Positions 9,340 through 17,675 of a DNA stretch of 64,000 bases are shown in pieces. The notes under the pieces were generated by a model. It ran no database searches. It saw only the letters and a list, made by a program, of their open reading frames with translations, and had not been told where the DNA came from. The stretch covers positions 124,001 through 188,000 of the forward strand of contig NZ_MCGQ01000017.1 in NCBI RefSeq assembly GCF_002242805.1, written 5' to 3'. Numbering within the stretch: position 1 is the stretch's first letter; the number at the start of each line of letters is the position of its first letter. Source of the DNA: Streptomyces diastatochromogenes (lineage in GTDB: Bacteria; Actinomycetota; Actinomycetes; Streptomycetales; Streptomycetaceae). A program made the position numbers and the translations under genes.

Positions 9340-9681
9340 TCAGTCGGTGGCCGCCACCGCTTCCTCGACCGAGGTGTGGATCGGGAACACCTTGGTGAGG
9401 CCGGTGATACGGAAGATCTTCAGAATGCGCTCCTGGTTGCAGACCAGGCGCAGCGAGCCCTCATGGGCACGCACCCGCTTCAGGCCGCCGACCAGCACGC
9501 CGAGCCCGGTGGAGTCGAGGAAGTCCACGCCCTCCATGTCGACGACGAGGTGGAAATTCCCGTCGTTCACCAGCTCGACCAGCTGCTCGCGCAGCTTGGG
9601 CGCGGTGTATACATCGATTTCGCCACCGACCTCGACGACCGTACGATCGCCGACGGTACGGGTCGACAGGGACAGGTCCAC
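9340..9681 (-). CDS. bldG: anti-anti-sigma factor BldG
   Basis: A 113-residue STAS-domain anti-sigma factor antagonist needed for aerial growth and antibiotic production in Streptomyces. The phosphorylatable serine is Ser57 in DFLDSTGLGVLVGGLKR, matching the known BldG site. The GTG start at 9681 has GGAGG five bases upstream and gives the exact family length. The anti-sigma gene follows at 157 bases on the same strand and is probably transcribed partly together with it. Upstream is the divergent helicase gene, so the bldG promoters must lie between 9682 and about 9850, overlapping the possible start of that gene. Assignment is essentially certain. Confidence 0.97.
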   Translation of the reverse strand: MDLSLSTRTVGDRTVVEVGGEIDVYTAPKLREQLVELVNDGNFHLVVDMEGVDFLDSTGLGVLVGGLKRVRAHEGSLRLVCNQERILKIFRITGLTKVFPIHTSVEEAVAATD

Positions 9682-9763
9682 GGATCCTCCAGCACCTTGC
9701 TATCGAGCGGTCGCCCCTCGGGACACCTCGGCTTGCGGCCCCCGGGACGCAACGCCAGCCGCG

Positions 9764-12232
9764 ATGGCATTCAATCACTTACCGGCAGGCGTGCACGACG
9801 CCTTGGCTCCATTGTCCGCTACGTCAGTGACACACTCGGTGCCGATGGCCAAGAATCACCGATCCGATCGACCCCTGGCGGACCCGGCGTCCCGCCCGTC
9901 TCCGGGCACCGTTCTGGACCGGCTCGCCTCGGGGCCGAGCCGCTCCGCGCGCATCACTCATACGGAGCACTTGCCCCCGCGCGCGGGTCGGCATGCCGTC
10001 TGGCCTGATCGGATTCGCTCGGAAGTGATCGCGGCCGTGCAGGCGTGCGGCATCGAGCACCCCTGGGCCCACCAGGCACTGGCCGCCGAGCACGCCCTGG
10101 ACGGCGACTCGGTGGTCGTCGCCACCGGCACCGCCTCCGGAAAGTCCCTCGCCTACCTCGTGCCCGTCCTGTCCGCCCTCCTGGACGGCTCCGAGGCCCC
10201 CAACGGCCGCGGCGCCACCGCCCTCTACCTCGCGCCCACCAAGGCGCTCGCGGCGGACCAGTGCCGGTCTGTGAAGGAACTTTCACAACCGCTGGGCACC
10301 TCGGTACGCCCGGCCGTGTACGACGGCGACACGCCGTTCGAGGAACGCGAGTGGATCCGCCAGTACGCGAACTACGTCCTCACCAACCCCGACATGCTGC
10401 ACCGGGGCATATTGCCGTCCCACCCCCGCTGGTCCTCCTTCCTGAAGTCGCTCAAGTACGTCGTCATCGACGAGTGCCACACCTACCGGGGCGTCTTCGG
10501 CTCGCACGTCGCCCAGGTGCTGCGCCGGCTGCGCCGCCTGTGCGCCCGCTACGGCGCCTCGCCCGTCTTCCTGCTGGCCTCCGCGACCGCCGCCGAGCCC
10601 GCCGTCGCCGCCCGCCGGCTGACCGGCCTGCCGGTGGTCGAGGTCGCCGACGACGCCTCCCCGCGCGGGGAACTCGTCTTCGCCCTCTGGGAGCCCCCGC
10701 TCACCGAGCTGCACGGCGAGAAGGGCGCGCCCGTCCGGCGTACCGCCACCGCCGAGACCGCCGACCTGCTCACCGACCTCACCGTGCAGGGCGTGCGCTC
10801 GGTGGCCTTCGTGCGCTCCCGGCGTGGCGCCGAGCTGATCTCGGTGATCGCCCAGGAGCGGCTCGCCGAGGTCGACCGCTCCCTGGTCCGGCGTGTCGCG
10901 GCCTACCGCGGCGGCTACCTCCCCGAGGAGCGCCGCGCCCTGGAACGCGCCCTGCACTCCGGCGAACTCCTCGGCCTCGCCGCCACGACGGCCCTGGAGC
11001 TGGGCGTGGACGTCTCGGGGCTGGACGCGGTGGTGATCGCCGGGTACCCGGGCACGCGGGCGTCCCTGTGGCAGCAGGCGGGCCGCGCGGGCCGCTCCGG
11101 GCAGGGCGCCCTGGCGGTGCTGGTGGCCCGCGACGACCCGCTGGACACCTTCCTCGTCCACCATCCGGAGGCCCTGTTCGACCAACCGGTCGAATCCACG
11201 GTCCTCGACCCCGACAACCCCTACGTCCTCGCCCCGCACCTGTGCGCCGCCGCCGCGGAGATCCCGCTGACCGAGGAGGACCTGGACCTCTTCGGCCCCG
11301 CGTGCGAAGAGCTGCTGCCGCAGTTGGAGGCCGCGAAGCTGCTGCGCCGCCGGACGAAGGCCTGGCACTGGACGCGCCGGGAACGGGCCGCCGACCTGAC
11401 CGACATCCGGGGCGCGGGCGGGCGGCCCGTGCAGGTCGTCGAGGAGGGCACGGGACGCCTGCTCGGCACGGTGGACGCGGCCGCCGCCCACTCCACAGTC
11501 CACGAGGGCGCCGTGCACCTGCACCAGGGCCGCACCTACCTCGTCCGCTCCCTCGACCTGGAGGACTCGGTCGCCCTGGTCGAGCAGGCCGACCCGCCGT
11601 ACTCGACGGTCGCCCGCGACACCACGTCCATCTCCGTCCTGGAGACGGACATCGAGGTGCCCTGGGGCACCGGCCGCCTCTGCTACGGCTCCGTCGAAGT
11701 CACCAACCAGGTGGTCTCCTTCCTTCGCAGACGACTCATCACGGGCGAAGTGCTGGGCGAGACGAAACTCGACCTCCCTCCTCGTACGCTGCGCACGCGC
11801 GCGGTGTGGTGGACGGTCACCGAGGACCAGCTCGACGAGGCCCGGATCAACCCGGAGATCCTCGGCGGCTCCCTGCACGCCGCCGAGCACGCCTCGATCG
11901 GCATGCTGCCCCTCTTCGCGACCTGCGACCGCTGGGACATCGGCGGCGTGTCGGTGCCGCTCCACCCCGACACGCTCCTGCCCACGGTCTTCGTCTACGA
12001 CGGCCACCCCGGCGGAGCGGGCTTCGCCGAGCGCGCCTTCCACACCGCCCGCGCCTGGCTCGCCGCCACCCGGGAGGCCATCGCCTCCTGCGAGTGCGAG
12101 TCCGGCTGCCCGTCCTGCATCCAGTCCCCCAAGTGCGGCAACGGCAACGATCCGCTGCACAAGCGGGGGGCCGTACGGCTCCTCGCGGTGCTGTTGCGAG
12201 GGGCGCCGGAGGAGAAGCCGGACGAGGGCTGA
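9764..12232 (+). CDS. DEAD/DEAH-box helicase with DUF1998 (Hrq1/MrfA-like)
   Basis: 822 residues. Superfamily 2 helicase core: motif I ATGTASGKSLAYL, motif Ia region LYLAPTKALAADQ, motif II VIDECHTY, motif III LLASATA, and motif VI QQAGRAGRSGQGALAV. The C-terminal DUF1998/MZB zinc module ends in CECESGCPSCIQSPKCGNG, four cysteines that bind metal in the Bacillus MrfA and yeast Hrq1 relatives, which act in DNA cross-link repair. A repair role is therefore inferred from the family. The ATG at 9764 is chosen because the frame becomes protein-like there; an alternative ATG is at 9845. Neither has a good Shine-Dalgarno. It is divergent from bldG. Confidence 0.88.
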   Translation: MAFNHLPAGVHDALAPLSATSVTHSVPMAKNHRSDRPLADPASRPSPGTVLDRLASGPSRSARITHTEHLPPRAGRHAVWPDRIRSEVIAAVQACGIEHPWAHQALAAEHALDGDSVVVATGTASGKSLAYLVPVLSALLDGSEAPNGRGATALYLAPTKALAADQCRSVKELSQPLGTSVRPAVYDGDTPFEEREWIRQYANYVLTNPDMLHRGILPSHPRWSSFLKSLKYVVIDECHTYRGVFGSHVAQVLRRLRRLCARYGASPVFLLASATAAEPAVAARRLTGLPVVEVADDASPRGELVFALWEPPLTELHGEKGAPVRRTATAETADLLTDLTVQGVRSVAFVRSRRGAELISVIAQERLAEVDRSLVRRVAAYRGGYLPEERRALERALHSGELLGLAATTALELGVDVSGLDAVVIAGYPGTRASLWQQAGRAGRSGQGALAVLVARDDPLDTFLVHHPEALFDQPVESTVLDPDNPYVLAPHLCAAAAEIPLTEEDLDLFGPACEELLPQLEAAKLLRRRTKAWHWTRRERAADLTDIRGAGGRPVQVVEEGTGRLLGTVDAAAAHSTVHEGAVHLHQGRTYLVRSLDLEDSVALVEQADPPYSTVARDTTSISVLETDIEVPWGTGRLCYGSVEVTNQVVSFLRRRLITGEVLGETKLDLPPRTLRTRAVWWTVTEDQLDEARINPEILGGSLHAAEHASIGMLPLFATCDRWDIGGVSVPLHPDTLLPTVFVYDGHPGGAGFAERAFHTARAWLAATREAIASCECESGCPSCIQSPKCGNGNDPLHKRGAVRLLAVLLRGAPEEKPDEG

Positions 12233-12247
12233 GGAGTGCGGCGTCCC

Positions 12248-12343
12248 GGGCAGGTGCCTGACCTGCGGCCGGGGCAGGTGCCTAATCCGCGTCGGGAGCA
12301 GGTACCTGACCCGCGTCCGGGGCAGTTGCCTGATCCGGCAGGG
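12248..12343. repeat. four tandem 24-bp repeats at the 3' end of the Rv3654c-like gene
   Basis: Units at 12248, 12272, 12296 and 12320 share the pattern GGGCAGGTGCCTGACCNGCG. On minus each encodes about eight residues, D-A-G-Q-V-P-A-P. Two units lie inside the end of the downstream TadE-like gene. The third contains that gene's TAG stop (12282-12284) where the other units have CAG. Confidence 0.85.
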
Positions 12344-12731
12344 CGGACGGTGCCGGTCCCGGCGGCACCGGCACCGCGGGCCCCGCCGGCCCCGCTCTGG
12401 CCCTGACCTCCGCCGCGAACGGCCCCCGTCCCGACGCCGCAGTCACGTCCGAGGTCTCGCCCACGATCGTGCACCGCACCAACCGGGCCCCCTGGGCGGC
12501 CGCCACCCGCTCCGCTCGGGCACAGGCCTCCGCACCGCCCTCGGCCCAGTGGTCCGCCGCCGCGAGCGCCGCCAGATCCGCACCGCCCGCCGCCCGATGC
12601 CGCACGACCACGGCCTGCCCGAGGGCGAGCACGACACCGAAGACCACACAGAGCACGGCAATCGCCCCGAGGCTCCAGACGGTGGCGGACCCACGATCCG
12701 AGTACCGAAGCTCTCGCCGACGGCACTTCAT
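12282..12731 (-). CDS. Rv3654c-type TadE-like protein
   Basis: 149 residues; last gene of the Tad-like operon. The N-terminus DRGSATVWSLGAIAVLCVV resembles a class III prepilin leader plus hydrophobic helix, but the glutamate usual at +5 is replaced (W-S-L). After the helix comes an ADLAALAAADHW stretch typical of the Rv3654c family. The tail is Pro/Ala-rich and built partly from an 8-residue repeat (PDAGQVPA) that ends by a stop inside the repeat array. The start ATG at 12731 has GGGAGGTGGGCC upstream, and this Shine-Dalgarno is itself part of a 42-bp tandem repeat. It is probably a minor pseudopilin or secreted component; function unproven. Confidence 0.75.
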   Translation of the reverse strand: MKCRRRELRYSDRGSATVWSLGAIAVLCVVFGVVLALGQAVVVRHRAAGGADLAALAAADHWAEGGAEACARAERVAAAQGARLVRCTIVGETSDVTAASGRGPFAAEVRARAGPAGPAVPVPPGPAPSALPDQATAPDAGQVPAPDAD

Positions 12732-12875
12732 GGCCCACCTCCCAGGCCCCCGTGGCTGGGGTGACGATCCATGACCCCGACTCCCAGGTCCCCGGGGTCA
12801 GGACGGCGATCCACGGCCCCACCTCCCAAGTCCCCGCAGCCAGGACCACGATCCACGGCCCCACCTCTCAGGTCC
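12732..12875. repeat. about 3.5 copies of a 42-bp tandem repeat carrying a Shine-Dalgarno sequence
   Basis: Successive plus-strand units of about 42 bases share CCCCACCTCCCAGGTCC and GACNNCGATCCACGG. On minus each unit reads GGACYTGGGAGGTGGGGCC followed by GTG or ATG, so every copy offers a ribosome-binding site and start. The copy nearest the gene supplies the site of the Rv3654c-like gene (start 12731). A continuous minus frame from 12864 translates the array as G-P-W-I-V-V-L-A-A-G-T-W-E-V units. Confidence 0.75.
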
Positions 12876-12900
12876 GCACAGCCATCGCGAGGCCGGCGCG

Positions 12901-13323
12901 TCATCGCCCCACCTCCCCCGTCCCCGCCGCCGCACCCGGGCCGGAGCCCTGGTCCTGGCCCTGGCCCGCCCCAACGGTCTCCTCCGCCACCGCCACGGCC
13001 TGCTCCCGCACCTCGAACGGCACCCCGGTCAGCAGCGGCGGCTTGGCCACCACCGTCACCCGGACCTGGTCGCTCTCCCGGCCGACCGTCACCCGCGCCC
13101 CACGCGGGGCCGCCTCCCGGGTCACCTCCAGCACGGCGTCGGGCGGGTCCTGCCGGGCGGCGGCCCGGGCGCCCGTGCGGGCGGCGTCCACGCACTGGAT
13201 CTGCGCCGCCACCACGAGCAACGCCCAGACCAGCGCCATGGTGAACGCCACCAGCACGGACAGCACCATGGCCGACTCCGCGGTCACGAACCCCCGGTCC
13301 GCCCCTCGCTCACATCCGCGCAC
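12901..13323 (-). CDS. TadE-like pseudopilin
   Basis: 140 residues. After a basic start, ADRGFVTAESAMVLSVLVAF matches the class III prepilin pattern: cleavage after Gly, Glu at +5, then a hydrophobic helix of about 25 residues. An extracytoplasmic beta-type domain follows (VTVGRESDQVRVTVVAK). The tail is Gly/Gln-rich. The GTG start at 13323 overlaps the end of the DUF4244 gene by 14 bases, supporting translational coupling. It corresponds in position to Rv3655c of the mycobacterial cluster and is likely a minor pilus subunit. Confidence 0.82.
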   Translation of the reverse strand: MRGCERGADRGFVTAESAMVLSVLVAFTMALVWALLVVAAQIQCVDAARTGARAAARQDPPDAVLEVTREAAPRGARVTVGRESDQVRVTVVAKPPLLTGVPFEVREQAVAVAEETVGAGQGQDQGSGPGAAAGTGEVGR

Positions 13324-13525
13324 TGAGGGCTCGCTTCACGATGGCCTGCAGCTCCGCCTTGACCTGGCCGCTGGTGACGACCTCGTAGAGCAGCAAGGCG
13401 AACCCGACCGCCGCGATGATCCCCATCGCGTACTCGGAGGTCACCATTCCCGCGTCCCCACGGCACCGCTCCCGCAGGCGCACCCACAGCTTTCCGGCCC
13501 TGTCCCACACCTTGAGGTTCCGCAC
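13310..13525 (-). CDS. DUF4244 Flp-like small pilin
   Basis: 71 residues. The leader ends DAGMVTSEYAMG, a class III prepilin peptidase site (Gly, then Glu-Tyr at +5/+6), followed by one hydrophobic helix, IIAAVGFALLLYEVV, and a short amphipathic end. It is the best candidate for the major pilin of this locus. The GTG start at 13525 has GAGGAG about 9 bases upstream. It lies between TadC and TadE on the same strand, as in Rv3656c. No prepilin peptidase gene is found in the window. Confidence 0.86.
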   Translation of the reverse strand: MRNLKVWDRAGKLWVRLRERCRGDAGMVTSEYAMGIIAAVGFALLLYEVVTSGQVKAELQAIVKRALSARM

Positions 13526-13591
13526 CTCAAACTCCTCTCGTTCCAGCTTTGTTGTCCGATGTCCGACTCGCCCGTGCTCTTCGCCGCCTCG

Positions 13592-14377
13592 TCAGCCCCC
13601 ACCCCCTCCCACCACTCCGCCCGCCAGCCCGATCACCACGGGCAGCACGCCGATCGCGATGAACGCGGGCAGGAAGCACAGCCCCACCGGCGCGGAGATC
13701 ATGACGGTCGCCCGGCGGGCCCGGGCCGTGGCATCGCGAGCCCACTCCCCGCGCGCGTCCGAGGCGAGGCGGGCGACGGGCGCCGCCGCGGGCAGCCCCG
13801 ACTCGTCGGCCCTCTCCAGCAGCCGGGCCAGGGCCCCGGCGCCGGGCAGCGCGGCCAACCGCCGCCAGGCGTCGCCCGGTTCGCCACCGAGCCGCACCTC
13901 CGCCGCACCCCGCGCCAGGGCGTCCCCGACGGAGCCACCGAGGGCCTCTCCGACCGCCTGCGCGGCGATCACCGGACCGGCGCCGGCCGCGATGCAGGCC
14001 GCCAGCAGGTCGGCGGCGAGCGGGAGTTGGCGGGCGGCCAGGCCCGTGTCGATCTCCTCCGCCGGGCCCGCCTGCGCCTGCCGACGCCGCCATCGCCACA
14101 GTCCCGCGGCGACACCGAGCCCCACGACCGCACCGGCGACCCCACCGACCAGCACCCACGCACCGCACACCGCTCCGGCCATCGGCAGCCACCGCCGTAC
14201 CGCCGCGCCGGCCTCGAAGGACGCCCCTGGCTCGGCCGTCTCCAGGGCCAGCAGTTCGGCCACCCGACGTCGCGCCCGGCGGCGGCGCCGGGCCATGTCC
14301 AGCCGCAGGGCCGCCCAGCCGAGGGCCAGCACGACGGCCGTGGCCGTCCCCAGCCTGTGGACGACTTCTCCGCTCAT
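13592..14377 (-). CDS. TadC-like inner membrane protein (T2SS F family)
   Basis: 261 residues with an N-terminal hydrophobic segment, an Arg-rich loop (RRRRRARRR), a second membrane region near residues 65-95, a soluble T2SSF domain (AADLLAACIAAGAGPVIAAQ) and a C-terminal membrane segment ending in a Gly run. Such proteins form the membrane platform for the TadA ATPase. ATG at 14377 overlaps the TadB stop in an ATGA, so the two are coupled. Assignment rests on position and hydropathy plus T2SSF motifs. Confidence 0.84.
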   Translation of the reverse strand: MSGEVVHRLGTATAVVLALGWAALRLDMARRRRRARRRVAELLALETAEPGASFEAGAAVRRWLPMAGAVCGAWVLVGGVAGAVVGLGVAAGLWRWRRRQAQAGPAEEIDTGLAARQLPLAADLLAACIAAGAGPVIAAQAVGEALGGSVGDALARGAAEVRLGGEPGDAWRRLAALPGAGALARLLERADESGLPAAAPVARLASDARGEWARDATARARRATVMISAPVGLCFLPAFIAIGVLPVVIGLAGGVVGGGGG

Positions 14378-15237
14378 CCCGCCTCAGCTCCCCGTACGAT
14401 CCGCGCCGCCCACCACATCCCGGCGCCCTCGAACACCGCCCCGGCCACCAGGCAGCCCAGCCCGGCCCCGCTGTGCAGCAGCACCCGCAGCGGATCGGCA
14501 CCCATGGCCGAGCCGAGCAGCAGCCCGAGGACGGGCAGCGCGGCGAGCATCAGTGCCGTCGCCCGGGCGCCCGCCAACTGGGCGCGCAGGTCGGCACGCT
14601 GGTCCCGTTCGGCACGCAGGGCCGTGTCGAGCCGGTCGAGGCCGGCGGCGAGTCCGGCGCCCTGGTCCACGGCCACCCGCCAGCAGGCGGCGAGCCCCAG
14701 CAGTCCCTCGGCACCCGGCTGGCGAGCCGCGACGGCCAGCGCGCCCGGCACGTCCCCGCCGAACCGCGCCGCCGCGACCACGGCCGCCTGCGCGTCCCCG
14801 AGCCCGCCGGAGTCCCGCGCGGCCCACAGCAGTGCCTCTGCGGGCTGCCGCCCCGCACGCACCTCCCCGGCGAGCGCCCCGCACAGGCCGATCACCGCAT
14901 CCGCGCGACCTTCCCGGGCCCGCCCGGCCTGCCGGGCCAGCCGCATCCGGCGCAGCACCGGCACCCCGGCCGCCCCCGCGACGGCCGGAATCACCGAGGC
15001 ACCCAGCAGCGCGAGCAGCAGCCCGGCCGCGAGTGACCACCACTCGGCGCCCACCCTCCCGCGCAGCCGCCGCAGTTCGGCCACGGCCTGCTCCCAGGAG
15101 GGCGGACCGGCCTCCACCACTCCGCCGCCGGCAAGCAGCAGCCGCGCCCGCCGCATCCCGTAGTGCCGTCCGCCCAGCAGCCAGACCGCCGCCCCGACGC
15201 AGGCCGCCGCCGCGCCCATGGACATCTCAGTGCTCAC
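14374..15237 (-). CDS. TadB-like inner membrane protein (T2SS F family)
   Basis: 287 residues. An N-terminal membrane segment (AAAACVGAAVWLLGG), a pair of hydrophobic stretches near residues 70-95, a T2SSF cytoplasmic domain with GLCGALAGEVRAGRQPAEAL, and C-terminal membrane helices. It is the partner of TadC in the pilus base. I place the start at the GTG at 15237 because GAGGAG lies 8 bases upstream; it overlaps the TadA stop by 11 bases. ATGs at 15225 and 15219 are alternatives too far from that site. ATGA coupling to TadC follows. Confidence 0.85.
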   Translation of the reverse strand: MSTEMSMGAAAACVGAAVWLLGGRHYGMRRARLLLAGGGVVEAGPPSWEQAVAELRRLRGRVGAEWWSLAAGLLLALLGASVIPAVAGAAGVPVLRRMRLARQAGRAREGRADAVIGLCGALAGEVRAGRQPAEALLWAARDSGGLGDAQAAVVAAARFGGDVPGALAVAARQPGAEGLLGLAACWRVAVDQGAGLAAGLDRLDTALRAERDQRADLRAQLAGARATALMLAALPVLGLLLGSAMGADPLRVLLHSGAGLGCLVAGAVFEGAGMWWAARIVRGAEAG

Positions 15238-16432
15238 TTCCGTCGCTCCTCTCGCTCCCGAACTCACCGCGCAGCAGCTCCCGCAGCCGCTGCCAGCCGC
15301 GTTCCCGGGCGAAGGCCCGCGCGCCCCACCGCAGTGCCGGTACGGTCCGCACCAGCCCCGAGGCATCCCGTTCCAGCACGTGCACCTCGGCGATCCGGCG
15401 CCGCCCGGACCTGTCCCGCACGAGGTGGAGCACCACCGACAGCGCGGCCGCCAACTGACTGTGCAGCGCTGCCCGGTCGAGCCCGGCCGCCGTCCCGAGC
15501 GCCTCCAGGCGGGCCGGTACGTCGGTGGCCGTGTTGGCGTGCACGGTGCCGCAGCCGCCCTCGTGGCCGGTGTTGAGCGCGGCCAGCAGATGGACCACCT
15601 CGGGGCCACGCACCTCACCCACGACCAGCCGGTCGGGCCGCATCCGCAGCGCCTGCCGGACGAGGTCCTCCAGGGTGACCAGGCCGGCGCCCTCCTGGTT
15701 CGCCGGCCGGGTCTCCAGCCGTACGACGTGCGGGTGTTCCGGTCGCAGCTCGGCCGAGTCCTCGGCGAGCACGATCCGCTCACCGGGCCCGACGAGGCCG
15801 AGCAGGGCGCTCAGCAGGGTCGTCTTGCCACTGCCGGTGCCGCCGCTGACCAGGAAGGACAGCCGGGCCGCCAGCAGTGCCCGCAGGATCCGGTCCCCGC
15901 CGGGCGGCACGGTGCCCGCCTCGACCAGTTCCTCGAGGGTGAACGCCCGGGGCCGCACCACCCGCAGGGACAGACAGGTGCAGCCGACGGCCACCGGAGG
16001 CAGCACCGCGTGGAGCCGGGTCCCGTCGGGCAGCCGGGCGTCCGCCCAGGGCTTCGCGTCGTCCAGCCGGCGTCCGGCCACGGCGGCCAGCCGCTGCGCG
16101 AGGCGTCGTACGGCGGCCGCGTCGGGGAAGGTCACCGGGGCCCGCTCCAGGCCGCCGCCGCGGTCCACCCACACCCGGTCCGGGGCGGACACCAGGACGT
16201 CGGTGACTCTCGGGTCGGCGAGCAGCGGCTCCAGGGGGCCGGTGCCGACGAGCTCGGACCGCAACTGCTCGGCCGCGCCGAGCACTTCGGCGTCGCCCAG
16301 TACCCGGCCCTGTTCGCGCAGTGCCTGGGCCACGCGCGCGGGGGTGGGTTCGGCGCCGCTCTCGGCCAGCCGGCGGCGGACTCCGTCGAGCAGGGCCGCG
16401 CCGTCGGCCCGGTCCAGCCCGGGGAGCGTCAT
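15227..16432 (-). CDS. TadA/CpaF-type secretion ATPase
   Basis: 401 residues. Hexameric cytoplasmic ATPase that powers assembly of the Tad pilus-like machine. Walker A is GGTGSGKTT (residues 197-205), the Asp box RIVLAEDSAEL follows, Walker B lies in DRLVVGEVRGPE, and the His box is GTVHANT. The N-terminal domain includes a DVLVSAPDRVWVDRGG region typical of the CpaF family. ATG at 16432 overlaps the upstream gene's stop in an ATGA. All catalytic motifs look intact, so the machine could be functional. Confidence 0.94.
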   Translation of the reverse strand: MTLPGLDRADGAALLDGVRRRLAESGAEPTPARVAQALREQGRVLGDAEVLGAAEQLRSELVGTGPLEPLLADPRVTDVLVSAPDRVWVDRGGGLERAPVTFPDAAAVRRLAQRLAAVAGRRLDDAKPWADARLPDGTRLHAVLPPVAVGCTCLSLRVVRPRAFTLEELVEAGTVPPGGDRILRALLAARLSFLVSGGTGSGKTTLLSALLGLVGPGERIVLAEDSAELRPEHPHVVRLETRPANQEGAGLVTLEDLVRQALRMRPDRLVVGEVRGPEVVHLLAALNTGHEGGCGTVHANTATDVPARLEALGTAAGLDRAALHSQLAAALSVVLHLVRDRSGRRRIAEVHVLERDASGLVRTVPALRWGARAFARERGWQRLRELLRGEFGSERSDGSEH

Positions 16433-17535
16433 CGCGGGCCTCCCGCCTCGACCAGCGCCTGTTCCCAGAAGGTGGTGCAGAAGCGGGCCATGGGGCCGCG
16501 TCCGGTCGCGCCGGGCGGTTTCGCGGTTCCCCGGGGGCGCAGCAGCGCCGGTTCGACGGGCACCTCGCCGGCCAGGGGCAGGCCGAGCAGCCGGGACACC
16601 TCGCGGTCGTCCAGGCCGGGTGCGTACGGCCCACGGACCGCCACGCGCAGGTCCCGTACGACCATGCCGACCGCCGAGGCCACCCGGCCCGCGGCCGCGA
16701 CCGCGCGCAGTTCGGCCGGGACAACCAGGAGTGCCAGGTCGAGTTGGGCGAGGGCTTCGGCGACCCCGTCGTCCAGGCGGCGCGGGAGGTCGACCACGAC
16801 CGTGCCGCCGCGCCGCCGGGCGGCTGCGAGCACCGCGCGCACGGCCTGGGGCGGGATCGCGACGCAGTCGCCGCGGTCCCAGCTGAGCACGCGCAGGGAG
16901 TGCAGCTGGGGCAGCGACTCCTCCAGGGCGCCGCCGCCGACCCGGCCGCGCGAGGCGGCGAAGGCGGGCCAGCGCAGCCCCTCGGCGCTCTCGCCGCCGA
17001 GGAGTACATCGAGTCCGCCACCCAGGGGATCGGCGTCCACCAGGAGGGTGCGCAGTCCCTCGCGCGCGGAGGTGACGGCGAGCGCGCACGCCAACGTGGA
17101 CGCGCCGGCCCCGCCCCGGCCGCCGATGACCCCGACGGTGAGGGCCGGGCGGCCGACGCCCTCGGCGACGTCGGCGATCCGGTCGACCAGCCACTGCTCG
17201 CCGTCGGGCAGCATCAGGACGTGGTCGGCGCCGATCTGGACGGCCCTTTTCCACACCCCGGAGTCGTCCTGGTCGCGGCCGACCAGCACCACACCGCGCC
17301 GGCGCGCGGCACCGCGCACCCGGCGGGCGGCGTCGTCGCCGACCAGGACGAGCGGGGCCGCTTCCCAGCCACCGCCGTGGTCCGGTACGCCGGGGTGGAC
17401 CTCCGGTGTGGCGCCCGCGGCCGCGCACAGGCGCAGCAGATCGTCGAGCAGTTCGGCGTCCTCGGTGACGATGAGCGGCCGTCCCGGCCGGCCTCCGGTC
17501 GCGGGCGGCGGGTCATGGGTGACGGTTCCGGACAC
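16429..17535 (-). CDS. CpaE/TadZ/Ssd-like ParA-family protein
   Basis: 368 residues; first gene of the Tad-like operon. An N-terminal receiver-like region (LIVTEDAELLDDLLRL) precedes a MinD/ParA domain starting about residue 150 with GVIGGRGGAGASTLA. Both lysines of the usual deviant Walker A (KGGxGKT) are replaced (R and A), so nucleotide binding may be altered. A conserved VDADPLGGGLD follows. Homologues localise Tad machines to the pole; the M. tuberculosis relative is called a septum-site protein. The GTG start at 17535 has GAAGGGGGAG five bases upstream. The frame remains open further upstream without protein-like sequence. Confidence 0.86.
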   Translation of the reverse strand: MSGTVTHDPPPATGGRPGRPLIVTEDAELLDDLLRLCAAAGATPEVHPGVPDHGGGWEAAPLVLVGDDAARRVRGAARRRGVVLVGRDQDDSGVWKRAVQIGADHVLMLPDGEQWLVDRIADVAEGVGRPALTVGVIGGRGGAGASTLACALAVTSAREGLRTLLVDADPLGGGLDVLLGGESAEGLRWPAFAASRGRVGGGALEESLPQLHSLRVLSWDRGDCVAIPPQAVRAVLAAARRRGGTVVVDLPRRLDDGVAEALAQLDLALLVVPAELRAVAAAGRVASAVGMVVRDLRVAVRGPYAPGLDDREVSRLLGLPLAGEVPVEPALLRPRGTAKPPGATGRGPMARFCTTFWEQALVEAGGPR

Positions 17536-17601
17536 GTGTGCTCCCCCTTCGCTGTGTCTTCCGCGCAGCCTCTGCGGCCCCGCGATTCCCAAAGATGTGA
17601 A

Positions 17602-17675
17602 GAACCGGCAACCGGCCTCCATATGAACGGCCGATAGGAACCGGCCATACGCGCCCCGGCAATCAGAACCGGCCA
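17602..17675. promoter_or_regulatory. repeated GAACCGGCC elements upstream of the Tad-like operon
   Basis: GAACCGGCA at 17602, GAACGGCC at 17625, GAACCGGCCAT at 17638 and GAACCGGCCAT at 17666, all in the same orientation within 75 bases and 67-140 bases upstream of the operon's first start codon. They could be operator sites for a regulator. This is pattern only; no known consensus is claimed. Confidence 0.4.

Noticed and set aside
12901..17535. Complete type IV/Tad pilus system including peptidase
   Set aside because: No prepilin peptidase, RcpA-type secretin or TadG is present in the window.
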